A stretch of DNA of 64,000 nucleotides from Evernia prunastri. Lineage: Eukaryota; Ascomycota; Lecanoromycetes; Lecanorales; Parmeliaceae. The notes below the pieces were generated by a model. The model saw only the letters and a list, made by a program, of their open reading frames with translations, did not search any database and was not told the DNA's origin. The position numbers were made by a program, and so were the translations under genes. Location: contig NKYR01000165.1 of assembly GCA_003184365.1 (NCBI GenBank), positions 1 to 64,000 on the forward strand, in the 5' to 3' direction. Shown one piece after another: positions 1 through 12,100 of the stretch (within the stretch, counting starts at the first letter, position 1; every line of letters starts with the position of its first letter).

Positions 1-900
1 ATAGCATTGAGATTATTTTGACACAGATGAGAAATAGGCATATATACTAACTATATATGTAAGGTGATTAAGTACATATTGCGCGAAGAAGAAGAAGAAT
101 CACGAAGTAGGAAGGGAAACCTATGAAGTCTTCTTCGCGCCAAGATTTCATTTCCCAATTAGGGTAAGCCTCGGAGGCTTTCAAGCTCCAAAGCTTACTG
201 GGCTAAGCTAGAACTATAACATATTTACTATATACTTCTTCCTTCTGTGCTACTTCTTCGTATATCTGCGATTAACATTAATTGAATTTACGATTCTTAT
301 ATCGTATATGAAATCATTTCTTGAGATAAAGATCTTATTGCGACGAAAATAGATGTGAAGATGCTCGAACTCGTATTCATCAATAATATTTATATTTAGA
401 TACTCTCTAAGAACGCGTAGAATATCCTTATTTTAAGATCGAGCATTATTTAGACGACGTCGTCTTCTTATTCTTATATATAATTTTAATCGTCGAAGTT
501 TTTTAAAAGTCGTAGTTAGATTCTCGCACTTTGGTATTTTTAAAATCTACGCGTCACGCAGATTTCTTTTATAGAATAGAAACGCAATAAGAAAGTTGCG
601 AAGATTCTCGTTTCTACACTTCGATATTATATAGCGCGTCTTGTCTCAGACTTCTAGATACTTCGTAAGAATATTCCAATCGATAATAAAGTCGCGCTAA
701 GTAGATAACTTGTATATTATATTTTGATACTCGATATCTTAATCGTGAAGATTTAGAATAAAGTCTTTATGCGACTCTACGTCTTTCTTGAAATATTTTA
801 TATTTAAACTTTAAAAAATAAAAGAAGCGATAGAGGAATCGATTACACACTATTAGAACAGTATACAATTATCGTATAAGACTATTTGTATATGTGATTG
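1..900. other. AT-rich gene-free stretch
   Basis: Very AT-rich DNA with many TATATA and GAAGAAGAAG-type runs and no reading frame that resembles a protein. A run of about 25 A residues follows at roughly 950-974. The composition differs sharply from the gene-bearing DNA to the right. Repeat-induced mutation of an old transposon would give this look, but no transposon protein is recognisable, so that origin is inference. Confidence 0.5.
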
Positions 901-1509
901 TTGAATATAATAAGAATAAAAAGATATGATGAGATAGATGTGGTGGCGCAAAAAAAAAAAAAAAAAAAAAAAAAGGTAAAAAGACATTGGTCATTATGGA
1001 ACATCGTAATCGGATGCGGCCGTTTTACGCACCTTCGACCTCCAATTTCGAACTCCAATCCACCTGGTTTCCTCGCTGCTTTTGACGTTCCTTTCGTATT
1101 ATACTAAGACAAGTATAGGCCCATGAATTCAATTCATGATGCGAGTTGGTCAATCTGAGCGCTGGGGCAGAAAGAAGGTTTGGCTCTACCTAGGGTATGG
1201 TACTGCTGTTGCAATCGTCGCACAGATACTTTCCGCCATGTTAGTCGAGGCTCTCAATGGAACCACAGAAAAGTTCCCATCCTATTTTTGCTGAAACCTG
1301 TCCCCATTCAGGTCAGGTACGCTGTGGCTCTTTTGAATTTGAGTGTGATAAACGAGAAAAATATTAACTTTAAGAAGTTCGAGAGCGCCTAAAACATTCG
1401 GGCTTTTCTTAAATGCTTCAAATTCGTTTGTATATATGACGGAACCGATGGGTCGCTACGGCAGGATAGATACTCTATTCGAACTGTCTCCTAGGGGATT
1501 GGTCCATGT

Positions 1510-2646
1510 TTGGAAGATTCGAAATTAGGCTATGAGCAGATTTCTGTTGAATGTAATTCCGTGACGGATAACCGCCTTATGGATTCTGATGAAAAGAGGA
1601 AATTTTCAGGCCAAGTCTATCACATCGGCAATGGACACAACAAGATAAGCCATTCAAATAATCGGTCACATGCTGTTCGTACAGTGTACTGAAATCATCA
1701 ACCCTGCCATGAACAACGGGCTACCACTAAATCTAGTTGGGGAAGATCCGACTGCATCAGCAATGTTCCAGGCACTATGGTGCTCGACATACATATCGCG
1801 GCTTTACACTCGGAGCTCGGCTTTCCCTCGGGACCAGTCAATCATGTCCAAACAGCCGAGATGGGCAATCGAGCCTTGAACTCTCCTGCCTTCATCTCAG
1901 CTCGATATACTCATTTTAGCGTTAACATACTGGCGGAGATGGCTGCAGTTCACCTTCTCGCGCTTTGTCAAGCAGTTGACTTGCGTGCATCGACTTTTCT
2001 TGACAGCTATCGCCCGCGATTCAGCTTCTTAGTAGCAGAGACGTTCAAATTTCCCTACTCGGGCTCAGTCAAAGAAGTTGAAAGTTTTCTTTGGCCAGAA
2101 TTGATGAAGTCTCTCAAGAATACAGCATTCATGGGTGACAATCAGCGCTTCGAAGCAATCGTGGGTGATCTGCGGTCTTCAGTCATCGTCCATCCAAGCT
2201 GAAGAGTTCTCAGCGATTCTCTACAAATCATCGACCGGTTTCCGGAGGCCGCAGAAGTATCTCTGCGCCAAGAGTGGTGTCTATATCGTGACCATCTTAT
2301 CATGCATGAAAACGTCACAGAGTCGCTAGGGATGACATCGAACCACACCTACTCTTTCGTTCGTCACACATTAGAAATTCCGTTCCTAAGTACTTCGCAA
2401 ATCATTACGCCTCAGACCCTTGACGACGACTCTTTTCATAAGAATCTCAATATCGACTTGAAGAGACATGTGCAGACGCCAACAGTTGGAACGTACACAA
2501 GCGCAATATACCGTGCGTTACAAGATGGCACTGTTTCACCCGTTCTTACCCGCATCCTTGAAGCTTCAGCACGTCCAACCGATGATACTGGCAACATTAC
2601 TGGTAACAAAGCCTCTCTTATCAGGACTGCAGACGAATTGAAATGA
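1510..2646 (+). pseudogene. Broken, 5'-truncated phenylalanine/histidine ammonia-lyase (PAL family)
   Basis: The C-terminal half of a fungal PAL/TAL-type enzyme, which would remove ammonia from an aromatic amino acid using the MIO cofactor. Family landmarks appear in order: SVECNSVTDN at 1540-1569, LFVQCTEIINPAMNNGLP near 1673, then VQTAEMGNRALNS and FISARYT near 1848-1910, LCQAVDLR near 1965, and the C-terminal HTYSFVRHTLEIPF near 2344. The reading frame moves from frame 1 to frame 2 and back between about 1650 and 1790, and a TGA at 2200-2202 stops it before the last third, which is open again to 2646. The N-terminal half with the Ala-Ser-Gly that forms MIO was not found upstream. Introns might explain one shift, but truncation plus stop point to a dead gene. 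Confidence 0.75.
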
Positions 2647-3108
2647 CAGCGTTAGAGTGTCCACCTCAAAAAGACTAGTTGACCTTGTCTAATACAGATA
2701 ATGTCCCTGACCTGATTAGATACAAAAGCCTCGTTGAGATATGTTTACTCTTACGCAGTCGTAGGGTTCGAGAAACCAAAGCAGATTAGATCACTTGAGA
2801 CTGCAACCACGTGCATGCGCTTCCTCGTCACACCAAAGTATTAGGTTGGTAATAAGCCGGTCTGCTACGTTTCAGGGAATCCGATTTCCCAACTTCCATT
2901 ATTGAGCCAGTCGGCAGATCTGATATCAACCGTGCTGTCAAGGTTGATGCAAGGTAAGGATTTGGCATTTGTGGCTATTGCGCTCTCGTATATTTGAATG
3001 GCGCCACCGGAGCAAGTGCTGCCATCAATAGCAATTATGTAGACCTTTTTTCATGTTTTTGTAGTCCAGGTCCTTTTTTGGGCTCAGCTCAAGGCCTATG
3101 CGGTGTAC
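2647..3108. other. Gene-free spacer
   Basis: No convincing coding frame, RNA gene or repeat was seen between the ammonia-lyase remnant and the possible HET remnant. Confidence 0.4.
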
Positions 3109-3348
3109 TCATACAAGCGTGATACGCTCCAGCCCATCTACTACAGACGCAGCATTCCATTCGCCGATCGGGATACCACAAAGAGCGAATCTCTCGAGAT
3201 GATTGTTAGTCGGCTTCTTAATAAGCAATGCTAAGACATGGTTTCGATGTATACTGCTTTGTTCTGCGCAAGGGTGTTTCTGTTTACTGAGGCTACCCTT
3301 CCGATGAAGAAGATATACAAAATCCACGGCACTTGGTGTGGAAGTCAT
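3109..3348 (-). pseudogene. Possible C-terminal remnant of a HET-domain protein
   Basis: An isolated 79-residue frame. Its last half (HVLALLIKK, then LERFALCGIPIGEW, ending ERITLV) resembles the C-terminal tail seen in many ascomycete heterokaryon-incompatibility (HET) proteins, where a hydrophobic strand is followed by an F/YER(I/V)G-type motif and a final T-I/V. No HET domain core was found upstream on the minus strand, so this would be a fragment. The resemblance is by eye and weak; it may be chance. Confidence 0.25.
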
Positions 3349-4403
3349 GTCATCATCGAGAAAAATGAATTCGTCGACATAAGGTGACTACCTCAAGAGC
3401 TTAGGAGGTTAGCAGTTGTGAGGCTAACCTAATTGGAATCAGGTAGACCAAGTAGATATATAGATTTAGAGGAGGGAGCTTGAAAGGGATGAGCATTTAC
3501 CATGTCCTCTAGTCCTCTATCTGTACCCGCTTCTCAGCTAACGCACTCTTTTTCCCAGTCCTTCACCTAGCATCTTCTGCTCGCTCGCCTCTACGTATTT
3601 AGGCGCGTGGCTGTTTCGGCACGTCATAGCGAGCAAGAGGCTTCTACAGATGCTGTAGTAATGGCCCGTTCTCTTGCCATAGTACGCTCATGCTTTCCTG
3701 CGAAAGATCTACCGTGATCCACGCGCTCGGTACGCGGCGGTTTTGGTACTTCCGCGCCTCATTGTATTTGGTGTAGGAAACTCATCAGAACAACTTTCAC
3801 AGCATGTATATAGCCTCGCTTAGTCGTGGATGAACTTCTCCTGGCGCTTTCGAATGCCATGGACGTTCTACCAGTACTATGGATGCTGCATCTTTCCAGT
3901 CTCCTGGTGTGTTTTTAATCCGAAGAGGTTCCTTTTACCACTACTGGTAGTGTCATATGTAATCTGCGGTCCGAATCTTTTCCAAGTAACCATAGTCCTG
4001 CCAGAGTATCCAAGAGAAATATAGTGTTATAAACAATTTTTTTTGCCTGTGAATCATGACTGCTTTCCATCTATTCGCACAATGTATTATGTCATCCAAA
4101 CTGTCTCAGTATCACCTCAGTGTCATGGACCCAATGAAAGCATCAACGTCCCATCATCGCCTATATTATCCCTACGCATCAGTATTCCCCTTCGACTCCG
4201 AAAGACCGGCACAAACTCACCAAGGCCGAACGCAGCGCCAGCTTTCCCCTTCTTAACGCAAATCTCATTGACAGCCACAGCCGCCTGCCACATCTGATAC
4301 CAAGAAGTTCTGTCGTTTATACCATCCACGAAATCAATGTTAGCCGTACATCTGCTGGGTACTACATAGGGGATCCACCATCAGCGACGAGTATGCCAAA
4401 AGC
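3349..4403. other. Gene-free spacer
   Basis: Short overlapping frames on both strands, none with recognisable motifs. Nothing supportable was seen. Confidence 0.35.
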
Positions 4404-5303
4404 TTAGAAGCGGAATTTGAAAGATAACAAAAACGGGGGACAGTTCGGCAGGGTATAGTACGTGCCGCTCGATATGTGCTTGCCACCTAGGGGAACGAAT
4501 ACAATCCTCGGCCGTCCGTCCCTCTCCCTTGTCCAGAAGTGCTTCGAATGAGCAGAAGGCATAGTATCCACGATTTTGGAGCACCCCCCTCCGTCTGTGA
4601 ACTCGGGCTCAGGAACGCATTCAACGTTCGCACTGTACGTCGAGAGTTTGACACTGAGTCCGCCATACTCGCCTGAGTACCCAGACCATACAATTTTAGC
4701 AAAAAGAAAGCCTTCAAATGCTAGGGGGAGATGGGAAAGGTTGTAATTACCACGACGGTTGGCATAACCACCCATCGTCCTCTGTCTAGTCCGCTGCAGC
4801 ACACAATTTTGCAAGATCGATTCACCAGCCGTGAAGATCTCAAGATTAGTCGCTTTGTCATAATCGAAGCCCCGAGTGAGTAAGACATCGACCGCGCAGA
4901 GACCATCACCTAATGCACCGGCGGCAGATGAGAACTGAAGGTCCAAAATGAATGAAGCCCGACACTTACCGCTAAGGTAACGATGCGGTAAAGGACGTTC
5001 AAAGGTACCCTTACTTCGCGAGCCCCAATAAAAAATTCCAGGATCTTTAGGGATGTTGTCCAAAGCGTCTCTACAGCTCTGCGGGTTCGGATCATACCCA
5101 CAAAAGCTGCCTTTGCACTCCACATTATCACTTGCATTGACGAATCGTGCACCGCTGGCGGTGCTCGATGAATTAAGATTCATGAGGCTTAATGGAGTCG
5201 ATGACAATGCCAGATTCATCGTGGGATTTCGGGAAGGAGGGACTAGGCTGTGGACGGCAGTAATGAAGATGAGTGAGGAGAGAACATTGGTCAATGAAAA
5301 CAT
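4404..5303 (-). CDS. Secreted Cys-containing protein of unknown function
   Basis: Predicted secreted protein. The ATG at 5303 opens a signal peptide (MFSLTNVLSSLIFITAVHS) followed by a Ser/Thr/Asn-rich linker and a domain with paired cysteines (VECKGSFCGY, QSCRDALDNIP, SGKCRASF, DGLCAVDV, QNCVLQRT). The frame is open for 299 codons. A likely intron is kept inside it: donor at 4750, acceptor ending 4673, 78 nt and so frame-neutral. Removing it joins GGYANRRG to EYGGLSVKLS, which fits the GG...G...L.V pattern of many ascomycete secreted proteins of this general type better than the unspliced version. The spliced product would be about 273 aa. No catalytic motif is visible. An effector or wall-associated role is possible but not shown. 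Neighbours give no functional hint. Confidence 0.6.
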   Translation of the reverse strand: MFSLTNVLSSLIFITAVHSLVPPSRNPTMNLALSSTPLSLMNLNSSSTASGARFVNASDNVECKGSFCGYDPNPQSCRDALDNIPKDPGIFYWGSRSKGTFERPLPHRYLSGKCRASFILDLQFSSAAGALGDGLCAVDVLLTRGFDYDKATNLEIFTAGESILQNCVLQRTRQRTMGGYANRRGNYNLSHLPLAFEGFLFAKIVWSGYSGEYGGLSVKLSTYSANVECVPEPEFTDGGGCSKIVDTMPSAHSKHFWTRERDGRPRIVFVPLGGKHISSGTYYTLPNCPPFLLSFKFRF

Positions 5304-6280
5304 GATAAGCTTTTCAAGGGATTAGTAATTTCAAATCATCTGAGTGAATTGACGGATTGAAAGTTGTAAGAATCCAGAACAGAGGGACTTCGCTTTTTTA
5401 GTCTTTTGCAGCAACAAGAGGCTACCGACCTCGAAGCGCCAAAAGTTTAGCGGAGGTAGGGGCCAAACGCGCCCAGCGGAGATAATGAAACGTAAGTAAG
5501 TAAGGAGTGCTCTGCAGACAATAAGCGACTTGCGCATAGCGCGAGAGTGTTTTGGAAATAAGAAGTACGTAAGGTACGTTACTCCCATCTCCTCTCCACT
5601 TTCTAGACTCTCATAGAGGTTTCCAATCCTCGAATGACTAGGGTATCAATTCGAAAGCGTGAAGGTCAGACTGACTTTGGCGGACCTTGAGGAACGCATG
5701 GGTGAACGGTATGGAACTTCTATAAAAGAAAAACAACCATGTCATGACAACACCCACGCATGGACCAAACGGTCTTTGGCGATCTACCCGTTTCCCAATT
5801 GATACTGGTTTGCCTTCGGCATTCTTGTTGTCGTTATTTATATGGCGACACCTTTTAGCGGTTACCTCGGGGTTCCATTCAGCAGTCATAGAGCAAAACA
5901 GGTTTGTGATGTGGATTAAGATTATAATGACAATCAAGATGCGGGTAGAAATATCACAGCTAGAAAGGTCTGGAAATAAGGTCACCTCACAAAGCCAAAG
6001 AGTGATGCGTCTTACCTTTTGATTTTTGCGGTGGTCCCCAAATCTTCAAAGCCATACGTTCCAACGCATTGAGGAACCGAAGGGTAGCATCTTCAGGGAT
6101 GGGACAAAGACAGAAGCAAGCGACATATGCAGCAATCCGCGACAGGCAGAAAGCTACAGAGAAGCGGCGACAGCCGAACAAAGCAACACGCTTACTTTTG
6201 CATGTTGCAAGCCAGCAAAGATGCAACAGTAGTGAACTGACCCGGTATCTCCTCCTTCCACCAACTTGATCACCACCACA
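5304..6280. other. Gene-free spacer
   Basis: Contains the promoter side of the secreted-protein gene to its left and of the plus-strand hypothetical gene to its right. Frames on either strand (for example a 115-codon one at 5638-5985) have no recognisable domain. Confidence 0.35.
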
Positions 6281-7497
6281 ATGGCATCACCAAACGGACC
6301 AAAGCTCCCTTAGCAGCAATCTACCTATGGACATCGCACCTCGCCAACTACTCCATTGAAAGGAATAATTTCGAACGCAACGACCACCCAGGAAATTGAC
6401 GTAGCAGGCTCAGCTCCTGCGATGAATTCTTCTTTGAGTGATTCCAGCAAAGAAAGGACACCACACAGCCCTCAAGCCACGCGGAAAGGGAGACTTCGAA
6501 TGGAGAGAAGGACATATTCAGTGACGAATGTAGCAATGTCTGCTCCCCCGATCCTTTTACTGCCCCTCTTGACCATACATACATTGCGGAGAGTAATTCT
6601 GAAAGCCTTGATGATGCTATCGAACAATTCAATGCCCGACTCCCCTCTGACGGCGTCAAACCAGATGCTTCGAGCAAGACATCCTTGGGCTTTGATGGGG
6701 ATCTTGACACTTCCGATTACCGTACCGAAGAGACTGCTGGCGCACGTATCAAAGGTAAGCAAAACCAAGTCAATGGGAAAGAAAGCATTGAATCCTTCGG
6801 ATCCGCCAGGGAAGTGCCGCTCAACGGCGCCGCTGAGATCCGTAAAGACAGAGAGTCTAAATTTTTGCACACCACTACCGATGAGATCAACGCTCCAACT
6901 CCAGACGAAGAGTACCGTGATGCATGGCACAGTTGTGACAGCTGTGGAAACATTCGTCGCTGCAGCTCCAAAATGCCAGAGGCTCAGAACGACCACGTAG
7001 AGCTCGATGGCGGAGCAGAGGCACAATATGAAGCATTGGAAGGTCAAACTACGGCGCAGAGACTGAAAGCGTCCCCTACTCGCCTCACTGCGAAGCTTGG
7101 TTCGCTAGTCACCCATCCTATTCCTCGTGCCGCTGCTGAGGCCAAGGGCAAAAATTGGAATGGGTTGACTGACTATGACGGAACTATCGTGCAACTCGGT
7201 CAAGATTGGAACACTACCTGGAATTCTGAGTCTCCGTCTGTCGAAGCAGGAGGTAAGGTAGAGACTTTAAGTGGCCCCGTCGAAGAAGAATCACATTATC
7301 TGCTCGTCAAATATGACGGCCACCCATTTCCTGACCCAGGTGGAGTGAAGATCAACGGTGAGTATGGTGTATACTACACCATTGTCTCCGACATCCTACC
7401 CAGCGCTCCCTGGGCAACTGTAATGTCCAAGATCCTACACCGACTCAAAGAAATAGATAAAACTCACAACCCCTACCCCATCGCACCCACCGCTTAG
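6281..7497 (+). pseudogene. Hypothetical protein gene with an early in-frame TAG
   Basis: A long frame runs from about 6438 to 7497 but contains no ATG near its beginning. A plausible start is the ATG at 6281, read in another frame. A 47-nt intron (donor GTAGCA near 6400, acceptor ATTCCAG near 6446) would bring the two frames together. In that model the eleventh codon (6311-6313) is TAG, followed by CAG CAA, so a CAG-to-TAG change is an easy explanation. The deduced product is hydrophilic and acidic, with a Cys cluster (HSCDSCGNIRRC near 6930) and a hydrophobic C-terminal part (YGVYYTIVSDILPSAPW). No known family was recognised. If another upstream exon supplies the start, the gene may be intact. 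Confidence 0.4.
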
Positions 7498-7731
7498 ATC
7501 GACCATGTGAATGTCCAATAATTAAGATCTAGATGTGATATCCTGAATCAATGATCGATTGACGACAACTGCGTAGTAGTTGCGCGAGGGCCTATAATCT
7601 GTTGAATTTGGCTCTATCATATGCCTGAGATGCATGCCAATTTGCCACATGTACGAAGAGAGAAACCTCTCATCAAGATTAGCGAAGCATAACTCGAATC
7701 CATGTATCCATAGCTGCATCACATCAGTCTC
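7498..7731. promoter_or_regulatory. Convergent gene spacer holding a degenerate copy of the cluster promoter-like module
   Basis: Around 7617-7660, read on the minus strand, the sequence CATGTGGCAAATTGGCATG followed by CTCAGGCATAT closely matches the module found upstream of the MFS transporter (about 37030-37145) and at 40155-40275. No gene start lies close downstream on that strand, so it may be a dispersed repeat fragment, not an active promoter. Confidence 0.35.
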
Positions 7732-8585
7732 CTACACATCATCACTGAAAGCTATCTTCGTCAAGCGCTGTACTTCCAGGGAGGTGAAGTCTGGGTCAAC
7801 TTCATTACCAGTGGGGATTAGCTGCATCGTATCATCAAGGAGCACGGGCTCCACTGGTTTGGCAAAGATGGACGAGCGCTGCGGATTCAGCGATAGCCCA
7901 ATCGACGCATTGATGCTAAACTTGACTTTGAATCTGAACGGTTTGCCTGTTTCTTGCGCTTTCGCCACCAAGACCACCAAGGATGGTATTCGCAATGGGA
8001 TGCCCTCTTCCTTTGCTTCAGTGAGGTTCCACAGTACCGCTTGTCCGAATTTGACCACTCCCTGCATAATGGCTGTTCTGTCGATCTGATACGTTTTCTT
8101 ATGGCCATATTCACCGTCCACTATGTCAATATTGACCGGTATGGGGGTGAGAGTCAGGGAGATCTTGGGTCTGTCACCGAATAGGTTTAGTGCGAGTGCT
8201 GAGACAGGATACGCTCAGATCCAGATGCTTGTACCTGATTGCCCAATTCGAAGTATGTATCTCGGGCACTGTGACTCCTCTCGCCCATTCTGGAGCAAAT
8301 CGCTGGACTTCGATGTCATTCTTATTTTCGCCCACGAATTCTAGGCCTATCCCGGCCTTGGTAAAGCGGTGTCGCTTTCGATCCTCTGGCGCAAACCTGG
8401 CTTCCAAGACCAGTAAGCATGCAGGTTTCCCATTGTACCTTCCGAATTGGACACGTTCGAATGATAATCTCCAGTACGTCTTTCGCAATTGCTTCTTGCA
8501 CCGGCTGAGGCTCGTTGAGATGAGCCCCTCGAGCTTCTACAGGTTCGAAGTAACCTTCAAGATCTGGGAAAAAGGGTCTATCCAT
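7732..8585 (-). CDS. Uncharacterised fungal protein divergent from the CHAT gene
   Basis: Three minus-strand frames join if two introns are removed: 8540-8495 (46 nt) and 8234-8171 (64 nt, with a clear CACTAAAC branch site). The result is one 247-aa frame from the ATG at 8585. Visible pieces are MDRPFFPDLEGYF, then WRLSFERVQFGRYNGKPAC, RHRFTKAGIGLEFV, RFAPEWARG, VVKFGQAVLWNLTEAKEEG, and PVEPVLLDDTM near the end. I recognise these as features of a widespread ascomycete family of unknown function, with an HRF.KA.I.IEF-type strand, a V.W.L.EN..K.GIP segment and a late DDP/DDT motif. No catalytic residues, signal peptide or membrane span are evident; the protein looks rich in beta strands. The first intron has weak splice sites, so the N-terminal join is uncertain and a frameshift is an alternative. 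It is transcribed away from the CHAT gene, with starts 602 bp apart. Confidence 0.5.
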
Positions 8586-9186
8586 CACGTGTGAAAGGCG
8601 AAAATGTTTCAATAGAGTAATTCAAGATTGAATTGGTCTCAGAAGCATCACTGGATATCGGAGGACAACTGAATGGTGGGCGCAGCTGTCAGAATGATGC
8701 ATCAGGCTATTGCGTTGTTGGCGTATTCGGGTAGCAGCTTAGGTTATCACTGTGACGAGATCGTGCATGAAGCATGATTACTCAACGCACCCATTAATGC
8801 ACGATGCAATACCCTTTCTACAACAGTATTTAGAAATGTGAAAAAAGCAACTGTACAACAGAATATCTAGATATCAAAATTTCAGAACTCTTCGAATCGG
8901 AGTTTTATCAATGAACGCACATAATGATATAACAAAGTCTGATCAAATTCTTTGGGTTCATAGCTTCGGGCCAGCGTGGGCTTAGGGAGACTTTTAGGCG
9001 GCACACTCCCCGGATCTATCAGGTTTTAGGGTATTGCAATGGGTGTGTTGCATTAATAGGTGACACCGAGTAGTGGCCGATCAAGATCATTATTAATGGC
9101 GAACTCGCTACGAAAGTCTTCTTGCTTTTCCTACAGTTCGCAATTTGAGAAACACTTGTCGTGGCATAAAGACTACACAATCACGG
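8586..9186. promoter_or_regulatory. Shared divergent promoter region
   Basis: The 601-bp spacer lies between the start codons of the minus-strand unknown gene (8585) and the plus-strand CHAT gene (9187), so it probably holds both promoters. AT-rich tracts occur near 8830-8960. No specific binding site was recognised. Confidence 0.45.
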
Positions 9187-12100
9187 ATGGATACCCTATA
9201 TTGGGGCTCATATCATTTCATGTATGGGCCCTTGACTCCTGGAGAAATATTGGTCTTGGAGCAAGCAATCTTTGCGCGAAGACTTGGTCGCTATAAACAG
9301 GCCCGCCAATTGTGGAATGAGAAGCTCCCTCCTTCTCACACAGTGCCAGTCTTGGCTATAGAAAAAGCGGAGCTCGAGACTCGACAGTTGCGACACAAAA
9401 CCGGACTCGATATACTGGAGGAATGTCTTGCGTCGCAAGCCAAGTGGCGGCAGACACCCTCGGAGCCGGAGATCAAGCTCCTGACCATTCTCGTGGCAGC
9501 AGCAAAAGTGAAAGTACATGGAAGCCTACATTCAGCGCTCCTGGAAGCACGCAAGATGAAGAGTATGTGGCAGGGGAAACCCATCAAGGAGTGGTCTCTG
9601 CCCGAGGTGCGTAAGAAGGATCGTCGCCCACACCGGGTCTGAATGATATTCCCCTCGATAAACCATCTATGAAGATTGTGCAGAGAATGATCACAGCGAT
9701 GTAACACTTCCCAGTCCCAACAAGCTTGAGATGTTATGTCACTTTGCCGGACAAGTCATCTTCGTAATTCCAGATGTGTTGTACACGAGTCAGCACATAC
9801 TGTAGGGTCATTACTGAGACTCTCATAGGTCGTTTGCGCCACGCAATACATCAAAATCATGGATGATTGCAAGACATATTCGAATTGGGTGGACCTGAAA
9901 AATGACCCTCTTGGCTCGGAGTCGATCAACGGGTCCCCTTGGCAAGCTATTCACACGTTGCAAGAAATCTTAAGGCAAGCAAACTGCATACACGAATGCC
10001 TGTCACTTTTTACGGCCACGCGAAAACTCTTGGATGACGCTACAGACCTTCATTATCTTTTCGAGATTGTCGATTGGCTTGAGTCCAGGCTGTCTACCAA
10101 TCATGATCAGACTTGGCTGGAATTGATTCACGCTAGGTCAATGCTCGCTCGTCATCTCCTCGACCTCGAACGTCTGGACGAAGTCTCCGTTCAGGTCGAC
10201 CAAATTGAGTTGACATTGAACAATCTATCTTGGATCCGGCAGTCAGATGCGCCAAGGCTCTGGCTTCGAAAGCTACAGATATCATGCCGAGTTCCGCGGA
10301 GCATGGACAATATTCAAGCTTGGCTTAGCCTTGGCTCAACGATGCAAGAGAATGAGGATACCCTTCAAGAAACCTCGGTGCTCCTCGACATTCATCTAAT
10401 TCTCTACGAGGTCGATGGACTAGATCGAGACTCATCCTGGGTCTCATTGAATGCCGCAAATTTGAAAAGATTCGATGAAATCGATGCTACTCTTGGGAAT
10501 GCGCTATCTATCAGCCATAACCTATCGAGGTTTGGAAAAATTGATAAGACAAGAACCACCGCGAGCGAGTATCTACATCGTCTTAGACTTTTCGAGTCAA
10601 GGTTCACAGAATTTGATATCCCTTCCCATTGTTTGTTCATTTATCAGGCCGCATCTGATGCCGCTCTCAAGCTTGCGAACACGGATTTATGTCGGGAATC
10701 TGAAGCAAAGATGTCAACAGCTTGGGCCAACTGCCCGACCGACATTGCATTCCAGACTTGGCGCTATAGGGGCAAAGACTCTTCCGAATGGCCTTTAGAC
10801 TTCTTTGTAATACTTCATCAATGGATGAAGCTCGACTTTGAGAAAGGTTCGCTATCAGCTCTGGATGTGGCACAGCTATTGCTACTTGACCTAACAAGTA
10901 GTTCGCATGAGCAAAGTGCAAAGGAAATGTTGGCAGCAGATTTTGGGCCAGACCGGTGCAAGGAACTTGCTGATAGGATGTACGGGGCTGATGATCCAGT
11001 GGATGCCGAGGTTTGGGAGCTGCATCTTGGAAGCTATGAGAAATGGCTTTGGGAATGTCCAATTGAGATTGACCGAAGCATGCGACATACTATCTTGCTA
11101 GACATGCAACAAGTCAGAGATACTAGATTAAGAGACTATCACAGAGACAAAAACAATCCTCGGGATTTTGTCAATCACGATCTTCAGCTCAATTTGCATC
11201 TTCTGAGAATAACAGAGAGATCTCGAATGGCCGAACTTCGGACAAGGGTGGACAAAGGAGCTGTTGGAGCAAATCAATCCGGTACTCTTTCAGATGAATG
11301 GCATCTTATGAGCCTTAAGATCGGCTTGGCAAACTCTGTAAAAGCCGTTCAGGGTGGTTTACTCAAAGATGACGACCTGCATGAAGTACAGACTTGGATG
11401 GAACAGGCTTATTGTGATGCCCCTGCCTACTTCAAAAGTCACCGCCTGATAGCTTTGTCTACCAGTGCAACTGCTATGCAACAAAGATATAACATATTTG
11501 GAACGACGTCACCAGATGCAGCTTTGGATGCGTATGCGCGATATGATGAGACTTACATCGGACTTCGAAGAGAGAGATCCATCCTAAGAGGCTCAAGCAA
11601 TCTGATAGCTCGAGTATATGCTTCTCCATCCTTTGCAAACAGTGACCATTACCTCGCAGCCATGACCTGCTGTATTGAGGCATCCGGGCCAGCAAGAGTC
11701 CAGGCCAGGTGGCAGGAATTCATGGGTCATGGTCAGCACAGAGACCCTGTACCAACTCCTGCTCCTCAAAGATCAAACGATTCCTTGATGCGCGAGCTCA
11801 TTGACTGGGCCCAGAAAAGGAAGGCCAGAAGTGTGACAGAAGTTTTAGGGGCAGAGATCATCATACCACAGAGAAGCTTGGCGGTCTTGGGTAACGATGA
11901 AACGGCGATGGGCCTGCTGCGAAAAGAGGCAGAACTCCAAATGGACCTCGATGCTAAGCCCTCTGACCCTATTGGATTGAGCAACCAGCTCGAAGAAGTC
12001 CGAAAAGAGATGAGAGACTGCTCAAGTTTGGAGCGAGTGATGGATCTTCGAGACGGTGTGGCAATTACATCTACGCAGATACAGGCCTTGAGTCAGAGCC

